64,000 nucleotides of DNA from NCBI GenBank assembly GCA_023428905.1, contig JAEYWP010000008.1, positions 124,001-188,000 of the forward strand, read 5' to 3'. The stretch is from Verrucomicrobiota bacterium. Its GTDB lineage: Bacteria > Verrucomicrobiota > Verrucomicrobiia > Opitutales > Opitutaceae. The notes below the pieces were generated by a model. It saw only the letters and a program-made list of their open reading frames with translations. It did not search any database and had not been told where the DNA came from. The position numbers were made by a program, and so were the translations under genes. Shown one piece after another: positions 44,057-52,705 of this stretch; position 1 is the first letter of the stretch; each line of letters begins with the position of its first letter.

Positions 44057-44950
44057 TCAACCGCCCCAGGTGGAGAAAGGCTTTCGCCACTGACTCGGGG
44101 ACACACCAAACGCCTGCTTAAAGCAGGTCGACAGGTGAAATGCGGAATTGAAGCCGAGGCCGGCGGCGACGTCCTCCAGGGTTGCGTTGCTCTCCGACAG
44201 GAGGCGGCGCGCCCGCATGAGTCGTAATTGGACGACGTACTGCCAGGGCGAGAACCCTGTACGCTCCTTGAACGCACGCCGAAATTGCGAATACGCGACG
44301 CCCAACTCACGGGCGAGGTCCTCCATGTTGACCGGCTCGGCTAGGTGGGCTGCGAGATAACGTTCCGCATGAAGGACGGCGGAAGCCAGGCGATCGGGAG
44401 TGCGAGCGGCGTTTCCCGTTACCCACGCGGAGAGGACGTTCATCGCCCTGACCACCAGCTCCGGATCGAAACCCGGCACTTCCTGGAAGACGCGCGCGTG
44501 GACCGCAGCGAGCGCATCCCGCAACCCGGTCTCTCCTGCCCCGGACCTGACCGCCTCATCCGGCGCAAAAAACCCGCGAGTCCGCAGGCTTTCAGCCGTG
44601 GGACCGCGGAACTCCATCCAGCTTTCCTCCCACCCGGTCGCGGGATCCGGCCAGTAGGAATGGCGCACGCCGGGAAGAAGCAAAAAAGCCGTCCCCTCCT
44701 CCACGCGCTTTCTGCCGGTCGCCTCGGATTGGAAAATACCTCTACCCGCCGTGATCAGAACGAGCTGATATCCATCGATCACGCGCCCATGTGACCAGTC
44801 GATCAGATGGTCCTCCGGGTGTGTGGCCGGGGGATACGGCGCCTGCGGCGCCACGAGCGCATAACCCGTGGCGGTGACGCTGAGGCCCCACGCGTCAAAT
44901 TCGGGGGCCACGGGGAAATGACGAAAATACGTCTCTGGCCGAAACAGCAT
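44057..44950 (-). CDS. AraC-family transcriptional regulator
   Basis: 297 residues from the ATG at 44950, which is preceded by AGGAGG at good spacing. The N-terminal cupin-like ligand part has LVLITAGRGIF and AFLLLPGVRHSYWPDP. The C-terminal 100 residues form the two-HTH AraC domain: MEDLARELGVAYSQFRRAF, then GFSPWQYVVQLRLMRARRLL, then FNSAFHLSTCFKQAFGVSP. It should bind DNA as an activator when a small sugar or similar molecule is bound. The divergent secreted hypothetical at 45214 is a candidate target. Confidence 0.9.
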   Translation of the reverse strand: MLFRPETYFRHFPVAPEFDAWGLSVTATGYALVAPQAPYPPATHPEDHLIDWSHGRVIDGYQLVLITAGRGIFQSEATGRKRVEEGTAFLLLPGVRHSYWPDPATGWEESWMEFRGPTAESLRTRGFFAPDEAVRSGAGETGLRDALAAVHARVFQEVPGFDPELVVRAMNVLSAWVTGNAARTPDRLASAVLHAERYLAAHLAEPVNMEDLARELGVAYSQFRRAFKERTGFSPWQYVVQLRLMRARRLLSESNATLEDVAAGLGFNSAFHLSTCFKQAFGVSPSQWRKPFSTWGG

Positions 44951-45213
44951 CGAAGTGCCTCCTATAACGCCCATTCCGCCGGTCGCGTCGACGCGTTTCT
45001 TCCAGTGCACCACGGGTGGCCGCGACGCGGGCCCCCTGAAGACGAGGACAAGGGCAGCAAGGCGGTCACGACGGGCTGCTTTACAAGGCTCCTTAGGAAA
45101 TCAACCGGGGGCCGCTGGGTCAGTTTTTCCTGTGCTGCGATCAGGAGGGATGCCCCCCGGCACGCTTGGCCCAAGGCATTTTGCAAACTACTTCTCTCCC
45201 ACAAAACCTCCTC

Positions 45214-45564
45214 ATGAAAGCACCTGCCTTCGGCCTCCTTCTTCTTTGTGCTTCGCTGGCGACCCCCAGCCAAGCCGTCCCTCCCACCTACAGCTTTTAT
45301 GGCTGGGGACTGTTCACGACAGCCGGGTGGTACCCGATGTATTACAACCTGACTGCGACCGACACGGACAACGACTTCCTTTCGCTCCGCTGCGACGTCT
45401 ACCTCGAGTATCAGCACGAGTGGAAATCGAAGTATGGCTGGGGCGACTACACGACCAAACGCTGCGAAAGCTGGGGTGAAAGCGAGGACGGTTATTCCCC
45501 GCTGCATGTGACGATGGTCGACACGGAGGGGACCTATTTCCACGTCGACGAACTGGTCTTCTAG
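45214..45564 (+). CDS. Small secreted hypothetical protein
   Basis: 116 residues from the ATG at 45214, with a signal peptide ending near residue 21 (CASLATPSQAV). The mature part is aromatic and polar (YSFYGWGLFTTAGWYPMYYN, YEQHEWKSKYGWGDY-like) with two cysteines (SLRCDVYLEY, KRCESWG) that may form a disulfide. No family was recognised. A strong terminator follows immediately. Confidence 0.65.
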   Translation: MKAPAFGLLLLCASLATPSQAVPPTYSFYGWGLFTTAGWYPMYYNLTATDTDNDFLSLRCDVYLEYQHEWKSKYGWGDYTTKRCESWGESEDGYSPLHVTMVDTEGTYFHVDELVF

Positions 45565-45590
45565 GGAGGCGCTTTTGATTGTTCCTGCGC

Positions 45591-45623
45591 GAGAGGCCGG
45601 CTGTGTGCCGGCCTCTTTTTTTT
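45591..45623 (+). terminator. Intrinsic terminator after the secreted hypothetical
   Basis: AGAGGCCGGC pairs with GCCGGCCTCT around a 5-base loop, followed by a run of eight or more T. It overlaps the last bases of the convergent SMP-30 gene and may serve both. Confidence 0.85.
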
Positions 45624-46516
45624 CAACCCGGGGTGCCGGGCGTGGGCCGGAAAAGATGCACGGGCTGACCGGGTACATCCGTGCGCAGCGCAAACACTCC
45701 ACCCGCCAGCGGCTCTGCCTGGCGCTGCGTCTCCGACATGCCCTCCCACGCGGTGGTGATGAAGAGCGTGCGCAGATCGGGGCCGCCAAAGGTGCAGGAG
45801 GAAACGTTCGAGACCGGGAGTTCGCAGCGTTCCAGGACCCGACCCGTCAAGCCGTCGACACGCAGGACGGCGCGGCCGGACCACAGCGCCACCCAGAGGT
45901 GACCTTCCGCGTCACAGGTCATGCCGTCGGGCCAGCCATCCTGGTCTCCCAATTGCAGCAGGGTTTCTCCTGGCCCCAGCGCGCCTGCTGACAGGTCGAA
46001 GGTGAATCGCCGCACGCGGCGCGTCGGGGTGTCGATGTGATAAAACCATCCGCCGTCGGGCGACCAGGCCAGTCCGTTGGAGAGGGACAGACCCTGCAGC
46101 ACCCGCCGAATGCCAGTCGTGGGTTGCAGCGCATACAGCGATGCTGCGCCCTCCTCTTGATCCAGGCTCTTGGTGCCCACCCAGAAACGCCCCGCGGCAT
46201 CACACTTGCCGTCGTTGAACCGCAACCGCGCGCTCATGCCCTCGGCGGGTGACGCCACGGGGGTGAACCGGCCGGTTTCCCAGTCGAGCAACGAGAGATC
46301 GTGCTGGCGCGCCAATAGCCAGCGACCATCGGCGGAGGGGACGGCGGCGCCCAGGTAGCCTCCGGTCCCCCGCGACGTGTTGATGCCCGCCGAGGGGTCG
46401 AGCCGGTTGAGGGTGCCGGCATTGATATCCACCCACCAAAGGGCGTCCCCATGCCAGACGGGGCCCTCCGCCAGTTCGGCGCGGCCTTCGTGGATCAGCT
46501 GGGGTACTTTTGCCAT
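45623..46516 (-). CDS. SMP-30/gluconolactonase family protein
   Basis: 297 residues from the ATG at 46516. Family motifs are LAEGPVWHGDALWWVDI, RFNDGKCDAAGRFWVGTK, LSNGLAWSPDGGWFYHID and GWPDGMTCDAEGHLWVALW; the Glu, Asn and Asp residues in these bind the divalent metal. Enzymes of this group hydrolyse sugar lactones. It stands alone and is divergent from rpsR. The sugar cannot be told. Confidence 0.9.
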   Translation of the reverse strand: MAKVPQLIHEGRAELAEGPVWHGDALWWVDINAGTLNRLDPSAGINTSRGTGGYLGAAVPSADGRWLLARQHDLSLLDWETGRFTPVASPAEGMSARLRFNDGKCDAAGRFWVGTKSLDQEEGAASLYALQPTTGIRRVLQGLSLSNGLAWSPDGGWFYHIDTPTRRVRRFTFDLSAGALGPGETLLQLGDQDGWPDGMTCDAEGHLWVALWSGRAVLRVDGLTGRVLERCELPVSNVSSCTFGGPDLRTLFITTAWEGMSETQRQAEPLAGGVFALRTDVPGQPVHLFRPTPGTPG

Positions 46517-46632
46517 CGGCGGTGAGCCAACGGGCTCCCCCTGACGCATCAAGGCTCAACTGGACGGACTTCCCGCCAAACAAGGGGTTGACAACCCCCC
46601 GGGCCCCTCCATCTACTGGCCGCCTTTTTCTC

Positions 46633-46827
46633 ATGAGCACGTCCGAACAAACCCAGCGCAGTCTCACTCCTCCGGAGTATCCCTTCACCACTCCGCAGCT
46701 GATGAGCCGCTATGTGACCGACACCGGCAAGATCCTGCCGCGCAAGTACACGGGGCTCTCGGCCAAGCACCAGCGCGCCGTTACGAAGACGATCAAGCAC
46801 TCGCGTAACAACCTGCTGGCGCTCTAA
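46633..46827 (+). CDS. rpsR: Ribosomal protein bS18
   Basis: 64 residues, a little shorter than E. coli bS18 (75). The diagnostic part is YVTDTGKILPRKYTGLSAKH followed by QRAVTKTIKHSRNNLLAL. It lies in the platform of the 30S subunit. In most bacteria it is next to rpsF and ssb; here it is solitary between an SMP-30 gene and a Sua5 gene. A terminator follows within 25 bases. Confidence 0.95.
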   Translation: MSTSEQTQRSLTPPEYPFTTPQLMSRYVTDTGKILPRKYTGLSAKHQRAVTKTIKHSRNNLLAL

Positions 46828-46849
46828 GCCGGGTTTTCACCCTTTGAAG

Positions 46850-46878
46850 AAGGCCGGAGCCTGTCTCCGGCCTTTTTT
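46850..46878 (+). terminator. Intrinsic terminator between rpsR and the Sua5 gene
   Basis: AAGGCCGGAG pairs with CTCCGGCCTT around a 5-base loop, followed by TTTT. The ATG of the Sua5 gene is only five bases beyond, so that gene would be expressed by read-through or from a promoter inside the stem. Confidence 0.8.
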
Positions 46879-46882
46879 GTGC

Positions 46883-47887
46883 ATGCAGCGGAAAGCCCGG
46901 ATCTATCGCGGCACGCCGGCCAACGTGGCCCGGCTCGCCGCCGCCCTCAGGCGCGGCGAGCTCGTCGCAGTCCCCACCGAGACGGTTTACGGATTGGCGG
47001 GCAACGCGTTGGATGCACGGGCCTGTGGCCGAATCTTTAGCGCCAAGGGGCGGCCGGGCAACGACCCGCTCATCGTGCACCTGCACGCCCTCGACCAACT
47101 GGACGCACTTGCCCGACGTTCGCCGGAGGTCGACGCGCTGGCGGAAGCCTTTTGGCCCGGCCCCCTCACCCTGGTCCTTCCCAAGACGGAGCGGGTCCCC
47201 GACATCGTCACCTCGGGCCGCCCGAGCGTTGCGATCCGTATTCCCGCCCATCCGCTCTTTCGAAAGCTCCTGCGCGCCACCGGGCTGCCCCTCGCGGCGC
47301 CGAGCGCCAATCCCTTCGGGTACATCAGTCCCACCACCGCCGGGCATGTAGCGGAGGGGCTGGGTCTCAAGATCCGCCATATTCTCGACGGCGGCGCCTG
47401 CCGCATCGGGCTGGAGTCGACCATCCTCGACCTGCGCGACCCTCGGCGCCCCGTGATCCTGCGCCCCGGCGCGATCGAGCGGGCCGACCTCGAGAAGGTC
47501 TTGAAGCGACGCGTTCGCCTGCCCCGTCGCCGTACGGCCCCGGCCGCGGCCGCCGCCGTGGCTCCGGGGATGTTGAGCCGTCATTACAGCCCGCGCACGC
47601 CGCTGGTGCTGCACCGCCGCGTGACCGCCTCGCTGCTGCGCACCCTGCCGGACGACGAGGCCCTGCTCCTCCAGGGACCCCTTCCTGCCTCGATCGCACC
47701 TCGTCCAAATTTCGTTTCACTCTCCCCCGCCGGCGACCCGGAGGAGGCGGCCCGCGCCCTCTTCGCCGCGCTGCGAGGATTGGACCGGGGCGGCTGGAGC
47801 CGGCTGCATGCCGAAACGGCGCACGGCCGCAGCGCCCTCGCCCTCGCGATTAACGACCGCCTCGCCCGCGCCGCCGCCCGACGCTGA
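46883..47887 (+). CDS. sua5: L-threonylcarbamoyladenylate synthase, long Sua5 form
   Basis: 334 residues from the ATG at 46883. The YrdC domain has GELVAVPTETVYGLAGNALD, FSAKGRPGNDPLIVHLH, WPGPLTLVLPK, VAIRIPAHPLFRKLL and LAAPSANPFGYISPTTAGHV. The extra C-terminal domain begins after MLSRHYSPRTPLVL. It makes threonylcarbamoyl-AMP for the universal tRNA t6A37 modification. The start lies directly after the rpsR terminator and has no ribosome-binding site outside the stem. Confidence 0.92.
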   Translation: MQRKARIYRGTPANVARLAAALRRGELVAVPTETVYGLAGNALDARACGRIFSAKGRPGNDPLIVHLHALDQLDALARRSPEVDALAEAFWPGPLTLVLPKTERVPDIVTSGRPSVAIRIPAHPLFRKLLRATGLPLAAPSANPFGYISPTTAGHVAEGLGLKIRHILDGGACRIGLESTILDLRDPRRPVILRPGAIERADLEKVLKRRVRLPRRRTAPAAAAAVAPGMLSRHYSPRTPLVLHRRVTASLLRTLPDDEALLLQGPLPASIAPRPNFVSLSPAGDPEEAARALFAALRGLDRGGWSRLHAETAHGRSALALAINDRLARAAARR

Positions 47888-47890
47888 GGC

Positions 47891-48985
47891 TCAGCCCAGG
47901 AGGACGGTGGCGAGTTCGCGCAGGAGCCGCTGGTTCTGTTCGAAGCTGCCCACCGTGACGCGTATCCACGGCGGCATGCCATAGGCACGCAGCGGTCGCA
48001 CAATCAGTCCGCGACGCTGGAGCGCGTCGAAGACCTTCCCCCCGTCGCCCACGTTGACCATGAGGAAGTTCGCCTCGCTGGGCACATACTCGAGCCGCAT
48101 CTTGCGAAAGCCGTCCTCCAGCTGGGCGAGGCCGGCCCGGTTCTCACGGGTGCACCGGTCGACGAAGTCCAGGTCGCCGAGCGCGGCGATTGCCGCGGCC
48201 TGGCCGACCCCGTTGACATTAAAGGGCTGGCGGACGCGATTGAGCAGCGCGGCCAGCTCCGGGGTGGTGTAGCCGTATCCGACACGCAAGGACGCAAGGC
48301 CGTAGATCTTCGAGAAGGTCCGCAGGCAGATGACCGAACGCCCCTCTCGGATCAGCGGGCGCAGGTCGGGCGCCTTTTCCAGATATTCCGCATAGGCCTC
48401 GTCATAGACAAAAACGACATGCTCCGGCAGGGAGCGCACAAAGGTCACGATCTCCTCTTCCGAGTTCGACGTGCCGGTCGGGTTGTTAGGGCTCGGCAGG
48501 AACACCAGCCGCGTCCGCGGGGTGACGGCGCGCAGGAGCTGGCCGAGGTCGTGGCGGTGCCTGAGGAGCGGGACCTCCACCGCTTTGGCCCCAAAGAGGA
48601 GCGTGACCAGCTTGTAGACAATGAAGGCCGGGTTGCCCATCACCACCTCGTCGCCCGGCCCGAGGAAGGCATGGCCGAGCAGCTCGATGATTTCATTCGA
48701 CCCGTTGCCGACCACAAAATGGGCGGGGGGCAGGGCGTAATGCTCGGCCAGCTTGTCGCGCAGGGCGACGCACCCACCATCCGGATACAGTTCGCCGTGC
48801 TCGATCGCCCGCTTGGCCGCCTCCACCGCGCGCGGGGAGGGCCCGAAAGGATTCTCGTTCGAGGCGAGCTTGATGATCCCGGCCGGGTCCAGCCCGAGCT
48901 CGCGGGCGACATCCTCGATTGGTTTTCCCGGCTCGTAGACCGGCTGCATCAACACGGACGGCTTGACCAGCTTCTGCACGCTCAT
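47891..48985 (-). CDS. hisC: Histidinol-phosphate aminotransferase
   Basis: 364 residues from the ATG at 48985. Motifs are KLASNENPFGPSPRAVEAA near the N-terminus, NPTGTSNSEEEI, FVYDEAYAEYL and TFSKIYGLASLRVGYG with the PLP-binding Lys. This is the fold-type I class of HisC/CobC enzymes. It transfers an amino group to imidazole-acetol phosphate in histidine synthesis, and often also serves phenylalanine and tyrosine synthesis. It is solitary here. It ends three bases after Sua5 on the opposite strand. Confidence 0.9.
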   Translation of the reverse strand: MSVQKLVKPSVLMQPVYEPGKPIEDVARELGLDPAGIIKLASNENPFGPSPRAVEAAKRAIEHGELYPDGGCVALRDKLAEHYALPPAHFVVGNGSNEIIELLGHAFLGPGDEVVMGNPAFIVYKLVTLLFGAKAVEVPLLRHRHDLGQLLRAVTPRTRLVFLPSPNNPTGTSNSEEEIVTFVRSLPEHVVFVYDEAYAEYLEKAPDLRPLIREGRSVICLRTFSKIYGLASLRVGYGYTTPELAALLNRVRQPFNVNGVGQAAAIAALGDLDFVDRCTRENRAGLAQLEDGFRKMRLEYVPSEANFLMVNVGDGGKVFDALQRRGLIVRPLRAYGMPPWIRVTVGSFEQNQRLLRELATVLLG

Positions 48986-49038
48986 GGCTGAAACAGAACA
49001 CAAATGGACAGGTGCGCGGAAGTCTTTAATGGTAAGGC

Positions 49039-50163
49039 ATGCGTGTGATCCGAACCTTTGTGCTCTGCTGTCTGGTGCTGACCGCGGCATCGGCGGCGGA
49101 CTACACGATGGAAACCGGCGAGATCGGCGACGCCGCATTTTCGATCGCGCGTCCCGCGCAATGGAACGGCACCCTGCTACTTCTCGCCCACGGCTTCCGT
49201 CCGGAAAGTGCGCCGCGCGTGGCGGACCTGTTTCCCGAGCGCAGCGCCTATCAGCTGCTGCTGCGTGACGGCTGGATGGTCGCCAAGACAAGCTATCGCC
49301 GCAATGGGACCATCATTCACGACGCGATCGCGGACCTCGACGCCTTGCGCGCGCACATTGCCGTGCATTTTGGCGCCCCCACCCGGGTACTGATCGAGGG
49401 CGAATCGATGGGCGGACTGATTGCCACCCTGATCGCGGAACGACGACCGGCGATTGATCCCCTCTACCATGGCGTGGTCGCGATCGCACCGGCGTTTCAC
49501 CTGCGCGACCCCGACCCGCGCGGCAGCGCACTGACCATGCTTCCACACCTCCCGATTGTCTTCCTCACCACCCGGAGCGAAACGGAGGCGGCACGTGTCT
49601 ACACCGCGGCCAAGGCAGGGTCGGACGTGGAGCGAATCCGGCCCGCCCTCCTGCGGGTCAACCGCGACGGCCATGCCAACATCAACCAGGCGGAGCGATT
49701 GGTTGCCCTCCGCATGCTCCACAGCTGGCTCGACTACGGGCGCGAGTCGCTCCCGGATCCGCCCGACCCGTCGGGTTTTGTCGACGTGACGCGGATACCC
49801 GAGGCCTTGCCCTCCCGCGTCTTTCTCGATGAGGACAAGCGCGGCTTTGCGGCGAGCGTGTCCGAGGTCACGCGGGTTTATGGCAACCTGCTCCTCGATG
49901 TGCAGGCGGGGGACTTCCGCACCATCGGGCTGCAGCCAAAAAGTTATTTCGAAGTGACGCTCCGCCAGCGCAGTTACCGGGTCCTCCTCGGTAAGGACTT
50001 CTCGAGCGTCAAACGCGGCGAGTGGGTCGCCTTTGAAAATGCCGACGGCTTTTTCTGGCTCGCGCGCAACGGGTCCAGTGCAGCGGAGACGGCCGAGGCC
50101 CAGGCCGGCGACGTGGTCCACATCCGCCGTTACGCCGAGACGCCGGACGCGCCCGAACGCTGA
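49039..50163 (+). CDS. Secreted alpha/beta hydrolase with a SAM-hydrolase-like C-terminal domain
   Basis: 374 residues with a signal peptide (FVLCCLVLTAASAADY). The alpha/beta-hydrolase core has LLLLAHGFRPES and nucleophile Ser123 in GESMGG, and a late His in RDGHANINQ. Residues about 285-367 are unlike a lid: VYGNLLLDVQAGDFRTIGL, then GEWVAFENADGFFWLARNGS, then AGDVVHI. This pattern resembles the C-terminal beta domain of DUF62 SAM hydroxide adenosyltransferases (FGN..TNI, GE..A..NS.G..EIA...GSA). The fusion partner has lost its catalytic half. The role of the added domain is unknown. Confidence 0.78.
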   Translation: MRVIRTFVLCCLVLTAASAADYTMETGEIGDAAFSIARPAQWNGTLLLLAHGFRPESAPRVADLFPERSAYQLLLRDGWMVAKTSYRRNGTIIHDAIADLDALRAHIAVHFGAPTRVLIEGESMGGLIATLIAERRPAIDPLYHGVVAIAPAFHLRDPDPRGSALTMLPHLPIVFLTTRSETEAARVYTAAKAGSDVERIRPALLRVNRDGHANINQAERLVALRMLHSWLDYGRESLPDPPDPSGFVDVTRIPEALPSRVFLDEDKRGFAASVSEVTRVYGNLLLDVQAGDFRTIGLQPKSYFEVTLRQRSYRVLLGKDFSSVKRGEWVAFENADGFFWLARNGSSAAETAEAQAGDVVHIRRYAETPDAPER

Positions 50164-50168
50164 GCGCG

Positions 50169-50768
50169 TCAGACGCCGCGGCTGGGCACGTGGACAACCT
50201 GCATCCCGGCCGCGAGTGCGGCCTGAATTCCCGGCTGTGCGTCCTCAAACACCAGGCACGTCTCCGGACGCACGCCCATGCGCTCCGCTGCGAGAAGGAA
50301 CATGTCGGGGTGTGGTTTACCCCGCCCCGGGGCCACGTCCTCGGGCGTGATCACGATGTCGAAAAAGGCCTTCAAGCCGGTGCGCTCGAGCGCCGGCAGC
50401 GCGATGTCTGGCATACCTCCGGTCGCGACAGCCCGGGGCTTGCCTGCCGCGCGCGTGCGCAGGAATGCGACCACGGGCTCGATCACCGATACCTCAGGCA
50501 GGAGTTCCAGGTAGAGGCCCTCTTTCACCCGGGTGACGCCCAGCGGATCGAGCGTCAGGCCATAGTGCCGACCGAAAACTTCGGCAACGCGCTCGGAGGG
50601 CACACCGCCCAGCGAATAGAAAAGGTCCTCGCTCAATGTCTCCGTCATGCCGAACCCGCGGAGCGCCTGGCCCCAGGCGCGGTAATGGAGGGGCATCGTG
50701 TCGATCAACGTGCCATCAAGGTCGAAGATGAAACCGGCAAACTCGCCGGGCGGAATTTCCAGTCGCAT
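50169..50768 (-). CDS. HAD-superfamily hydrolase, beta-phosphoglucomutase-like
   Basis: 199 residues from the ATG at 50768. HAD motifs are FIFDLDGTLIDTMPLHYRAW (motif I with two Asp), VATGG near residue 115 (motif II), KPHPDMFLLAAERMG (motif III Lys) and VFEDAQPGIQAALAAGM (motif IV). The cap is of subclass I, as in beta-phosphoglucomutase, so it acts on a sugar phosphate. It is convergent with the hydrolase at 49039, with five bases between stops. Confidence 0.88.
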   Translation of the reverse strand: MRLEIPPGEFAGFIFDLDGTLIDTMPLHYRAWGQALRGFGMTETLSEDLFYSLGGVPSERVAEVFGRHYGLTLDPLGVTRVKEGLYLELLPEVSVIEPVVAFLRTRAAGKPRAVATGGMPDIALPALERTGLKAFFDIVITPEDVAPGRGKPHPDMFLLAAERMGVRPETCLVFEDAQPGIQAALAAGMQVVHVPSRGV

Positions 50769-50803
50769 AGGGGTCAACTCTCACCGAAACCCACTTTCCA
50801 AGG

Positions 50804-50840
50804 CAAAAGAAAAGCCGGCGCGCCGAAGGAGCGGGCCGGC
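50804..50840 (-). terminator. Intrinsic terminator after the MBL-fold gene
   Basis: On the minus strand GCCGGCCCGC pairs with GCGCGCCGGC (nine of ten pairs) around a 7-base loop, followed by TTTTCTTTT. It lies 28 bases after the stop at 50868. Confidence 0.72.
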
Positions 50841-50867
50841 ATGCGGGTGCGCCGAGGATCGGCCACG

Positions 50868-51806
50868 TCATCCGGCTTTCTCGGTCAACTCGTCGAAGGC
50901 GGTGCCCAGGTTTCCCGGCAACCGGTTGGGTGCCGGCTGGTCGAAGTCCGGAAAGCCGGCCAGGCCGCCCGCGTGGGCCATGACCTCCTCCTTGGTTTTG
51001 CCCGCGGCGATCTGCGTGCGCACATGGTCGAGCAGGCCATGGAGGTAGTCGCGAAAGACAAAAAGGTCCGCGCGCTGCCCGGTGACGCCGAATTTCGGGT
51101 TTCCGTGCCCGAACACATACAGCGCGTCGGAGGGATACGTCTCCGCGATCTTCGCCAGCACCTGGGTCCAGTTCTGGATACTGGCGCCACCGACGCGATC
51201 GATCACCGGATACAGCCGGTTGAACAACAGGTCGCCCACATGAACGACGTTTGCCTTCTCGAAATAAACCACGATGTCGCCGCGGGTATGGGCGCGCCCA
51301 AAATACGTCGCCCGCACCGCTTCATCGCCGAGTGAGGCGGACCACGTCTCGGGGAAAGTTTCATCGGCGTACACCTGGCGGTCCACCGTCGGAGGCTGGG
51401 CGCGCTCGGCCGCGCGGCGCTGCAGATCGGGGACATTGGCATGGGCAACCAGGCGCTTGGCCACAGGCTTGAAAACGCCGTTGCCGCTGGTGTGGTCGCC
51501 GTGGTGATGGGTGTTGATCACCACGTCGATCTGCCGCCCGTCCCTGCCGGGCAGTCCGGCGAGGCAGAGCGCGGCCGTATCCGGAAACTGGGTATCCACC
51601 ACCGCCAGGGCCTCCTTGGAGGCCAGCCAGCCGATGGTGCCGCCCCGCATGGTAAAGAGCCCGACATTGCGCCGCAGCGGCTGGAAGACCGGCTGTGGAC
51701 CAGCCGCGGGCCCCGACGCAGCGGGCGCGGGCTGACCGTTGAGGCGGTAAAGCGCCCCCAGCGCAAACGCAGCCGAGGCGGAGGTCAGGAAGGTGCGGCG
51801 GTTCAT
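50868..51806 (-). CDS. Secreted MBL-fold metallohydrolase
   Basis: 312 residues. The N-terminus MNRRTFLTSASAAFALGALY is a Tat-like signal with RR-x-F-L. The metallo-beta-lactamase motif HHHGDH is in VVINTHHHGDHTSGNG. The later metal ligands lie around RAHTRGDIVVYFEK and VVHVGDLLFNRLYP, and FGHGNPKF holds another His. It is exported folded, probably with metals bound. The substrate is unknown. A terminator follows downstream. Confidence 0.88.
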   Translation of the reverse strand: MNRRTFLTSASAAFALGALYRLNGQPAPAASGPAAGPQPVFQPLRRNVGLFTMRGGTIGWLASKEALAVVDTQFPDTAALCLAGLPGRDGRQIDVVINTHHHGDHTSGNGVFKPVAKRLVAHANVPDLQRRAAERAQPPTVDRQVYADETFPETWSASLGDEAVRATYFGRAHTRGDIVVYFEKANVVHVGDLLFNRLYPVIDRVGGASIQNWTQVLAKIAETYPSDALYVFGHGNPKFGVTGQRADLFVFRDYLHGLLDHVRTQIAAGKTKEEVMAHAGGLAGFPDFDQPAPNRLPGNLGTAFDELTEKAG

Positions 51807-51870
51807 GGTTCCTTACCGAGAGCAAGCAGGCACGGTTTGCAACTGCCCCACCATGAATGCCCCTCCGTCG

Positions 51871-51948
51871 CTCGTGTCCTTTTGTGTCCATTCGTGGTGA
51901 CTTCATCATCCGTGGTTTCGTCATTCGCTCCTCGGTGATTCGCGGTTT
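51871..51948. repeat. Cluster of ACCACGGATG-family half repeats
   Basis: The stretch holds CTCGTGTCCTTTTGTGTCCA TTCGTGGT, then ATCATCCGTGGTTT, then CTCGGTGATTCGCGGTTT, all in the same orientation as the right end of the element at 27642-28070. No matching left end or gene is seen. It lies in the 280-base gap between the MBL and sigma-factor genes. Confidence 0.55.
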
Positions 51949-52087
51949 ATCCTGCCTGGTTTCCCCGTCTGCCTCGGTTTGGCTGTAACCTTTGCCGCGC
52001 GGGGCGGTTTCCCTAGGCACACACCCATGTCCCGTGCCGCCCGTGAACGCCATTGCCGCCGAAATCATTGTCTCCGAGGGGGCCCCC

Positions 52088-52705
52088 ATGGTTCTCTCCC
52101 CTGACACACCGCCCGTGGCCACCGACCGCAGCGATCACGACCTCATGCTCGCCGTACGCGAGGGGGAGATCGCGCGCCTGGGTGACCTCTTCGAACGTTA
52201 TCACGGGCAGCTGTATGGTTTTTTTGTTCGGGTTACCGGCGAACGGACCCTGAGCGAGGATCTGGTGCAGCTCGTTTTTTACCGCATCCTGAAATACCGG
52301 CACACCTATCGTGACGAAGGAAAGTTCTCCGCCTGGATCTACCACCTCGCCCGCCGGGTGGTGGCCGACCACTACCGCAAGCACCGCGCTCCGCAGGCCG
52401 CCGCGGCATCCGACGCCGAACTTGAGGAGGTGCCCGACGAGGGTGTCGATGTGCGGGACCGTGTCGCCATCAGCGATGACCTCGATCGCATGAAACGGGC
52501 GTTTTCGCTCCTGCCATCCGACCAGCGCGAGATCCTCACCCTCCACCGCTTCCAGCGACTCGCCCATACCGAGATCGCCCGACTCCTCGACTGCAGTGTC
52601 GGGGCCACCAAGGTCCGCCTCCACCGCGCCATCAAATCCCTCCGGGAGAAATACCTTCGCCTCGGTTCTGACCCGTCCACCTCCCTTCACCCGTTTTCCC
52701 CATGA
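52088..52705 (+). CDS. ECF-type RNA polymerase sigma factor
   Basis: 205 residues from the ATG at 52088; a GTG at 52043 also fits. Region 2 reads RLGDLFERYHGQLYGFFVRV then SEDLVQLVFYRILKYR and KFSAWIYHLARRVVADHYRK. Region 4 reads LPSDQREILTLHRFQRL and HTEIARLLDCSVGATKVRLH. This is the ECF class. The next gene starts within its stop codon (ATGA) and encodes a zinc-finger anti-sigma-like protein, so the pair probably forms a regulated switch for the envelope genes downstream. Confidence 0.92.
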   Translation: MVLSPDTPPVATDRSDHDLMLAVREGEIARLGDLFERYHGQLYGFFVRVTGERTLSEDLVQLVFYRILKYRHTYRDEGKFSAWIYHLARRVVADHYRKHRAPQAAAASDAELEEVPDEGVDVRDRVAISDDLDRMKRAFSLLPSDQREILTLHRFQRLAHTEIARLLDCSVGATKVRLHRAIKSLREKYLRLGSDPSTSLHPFSP

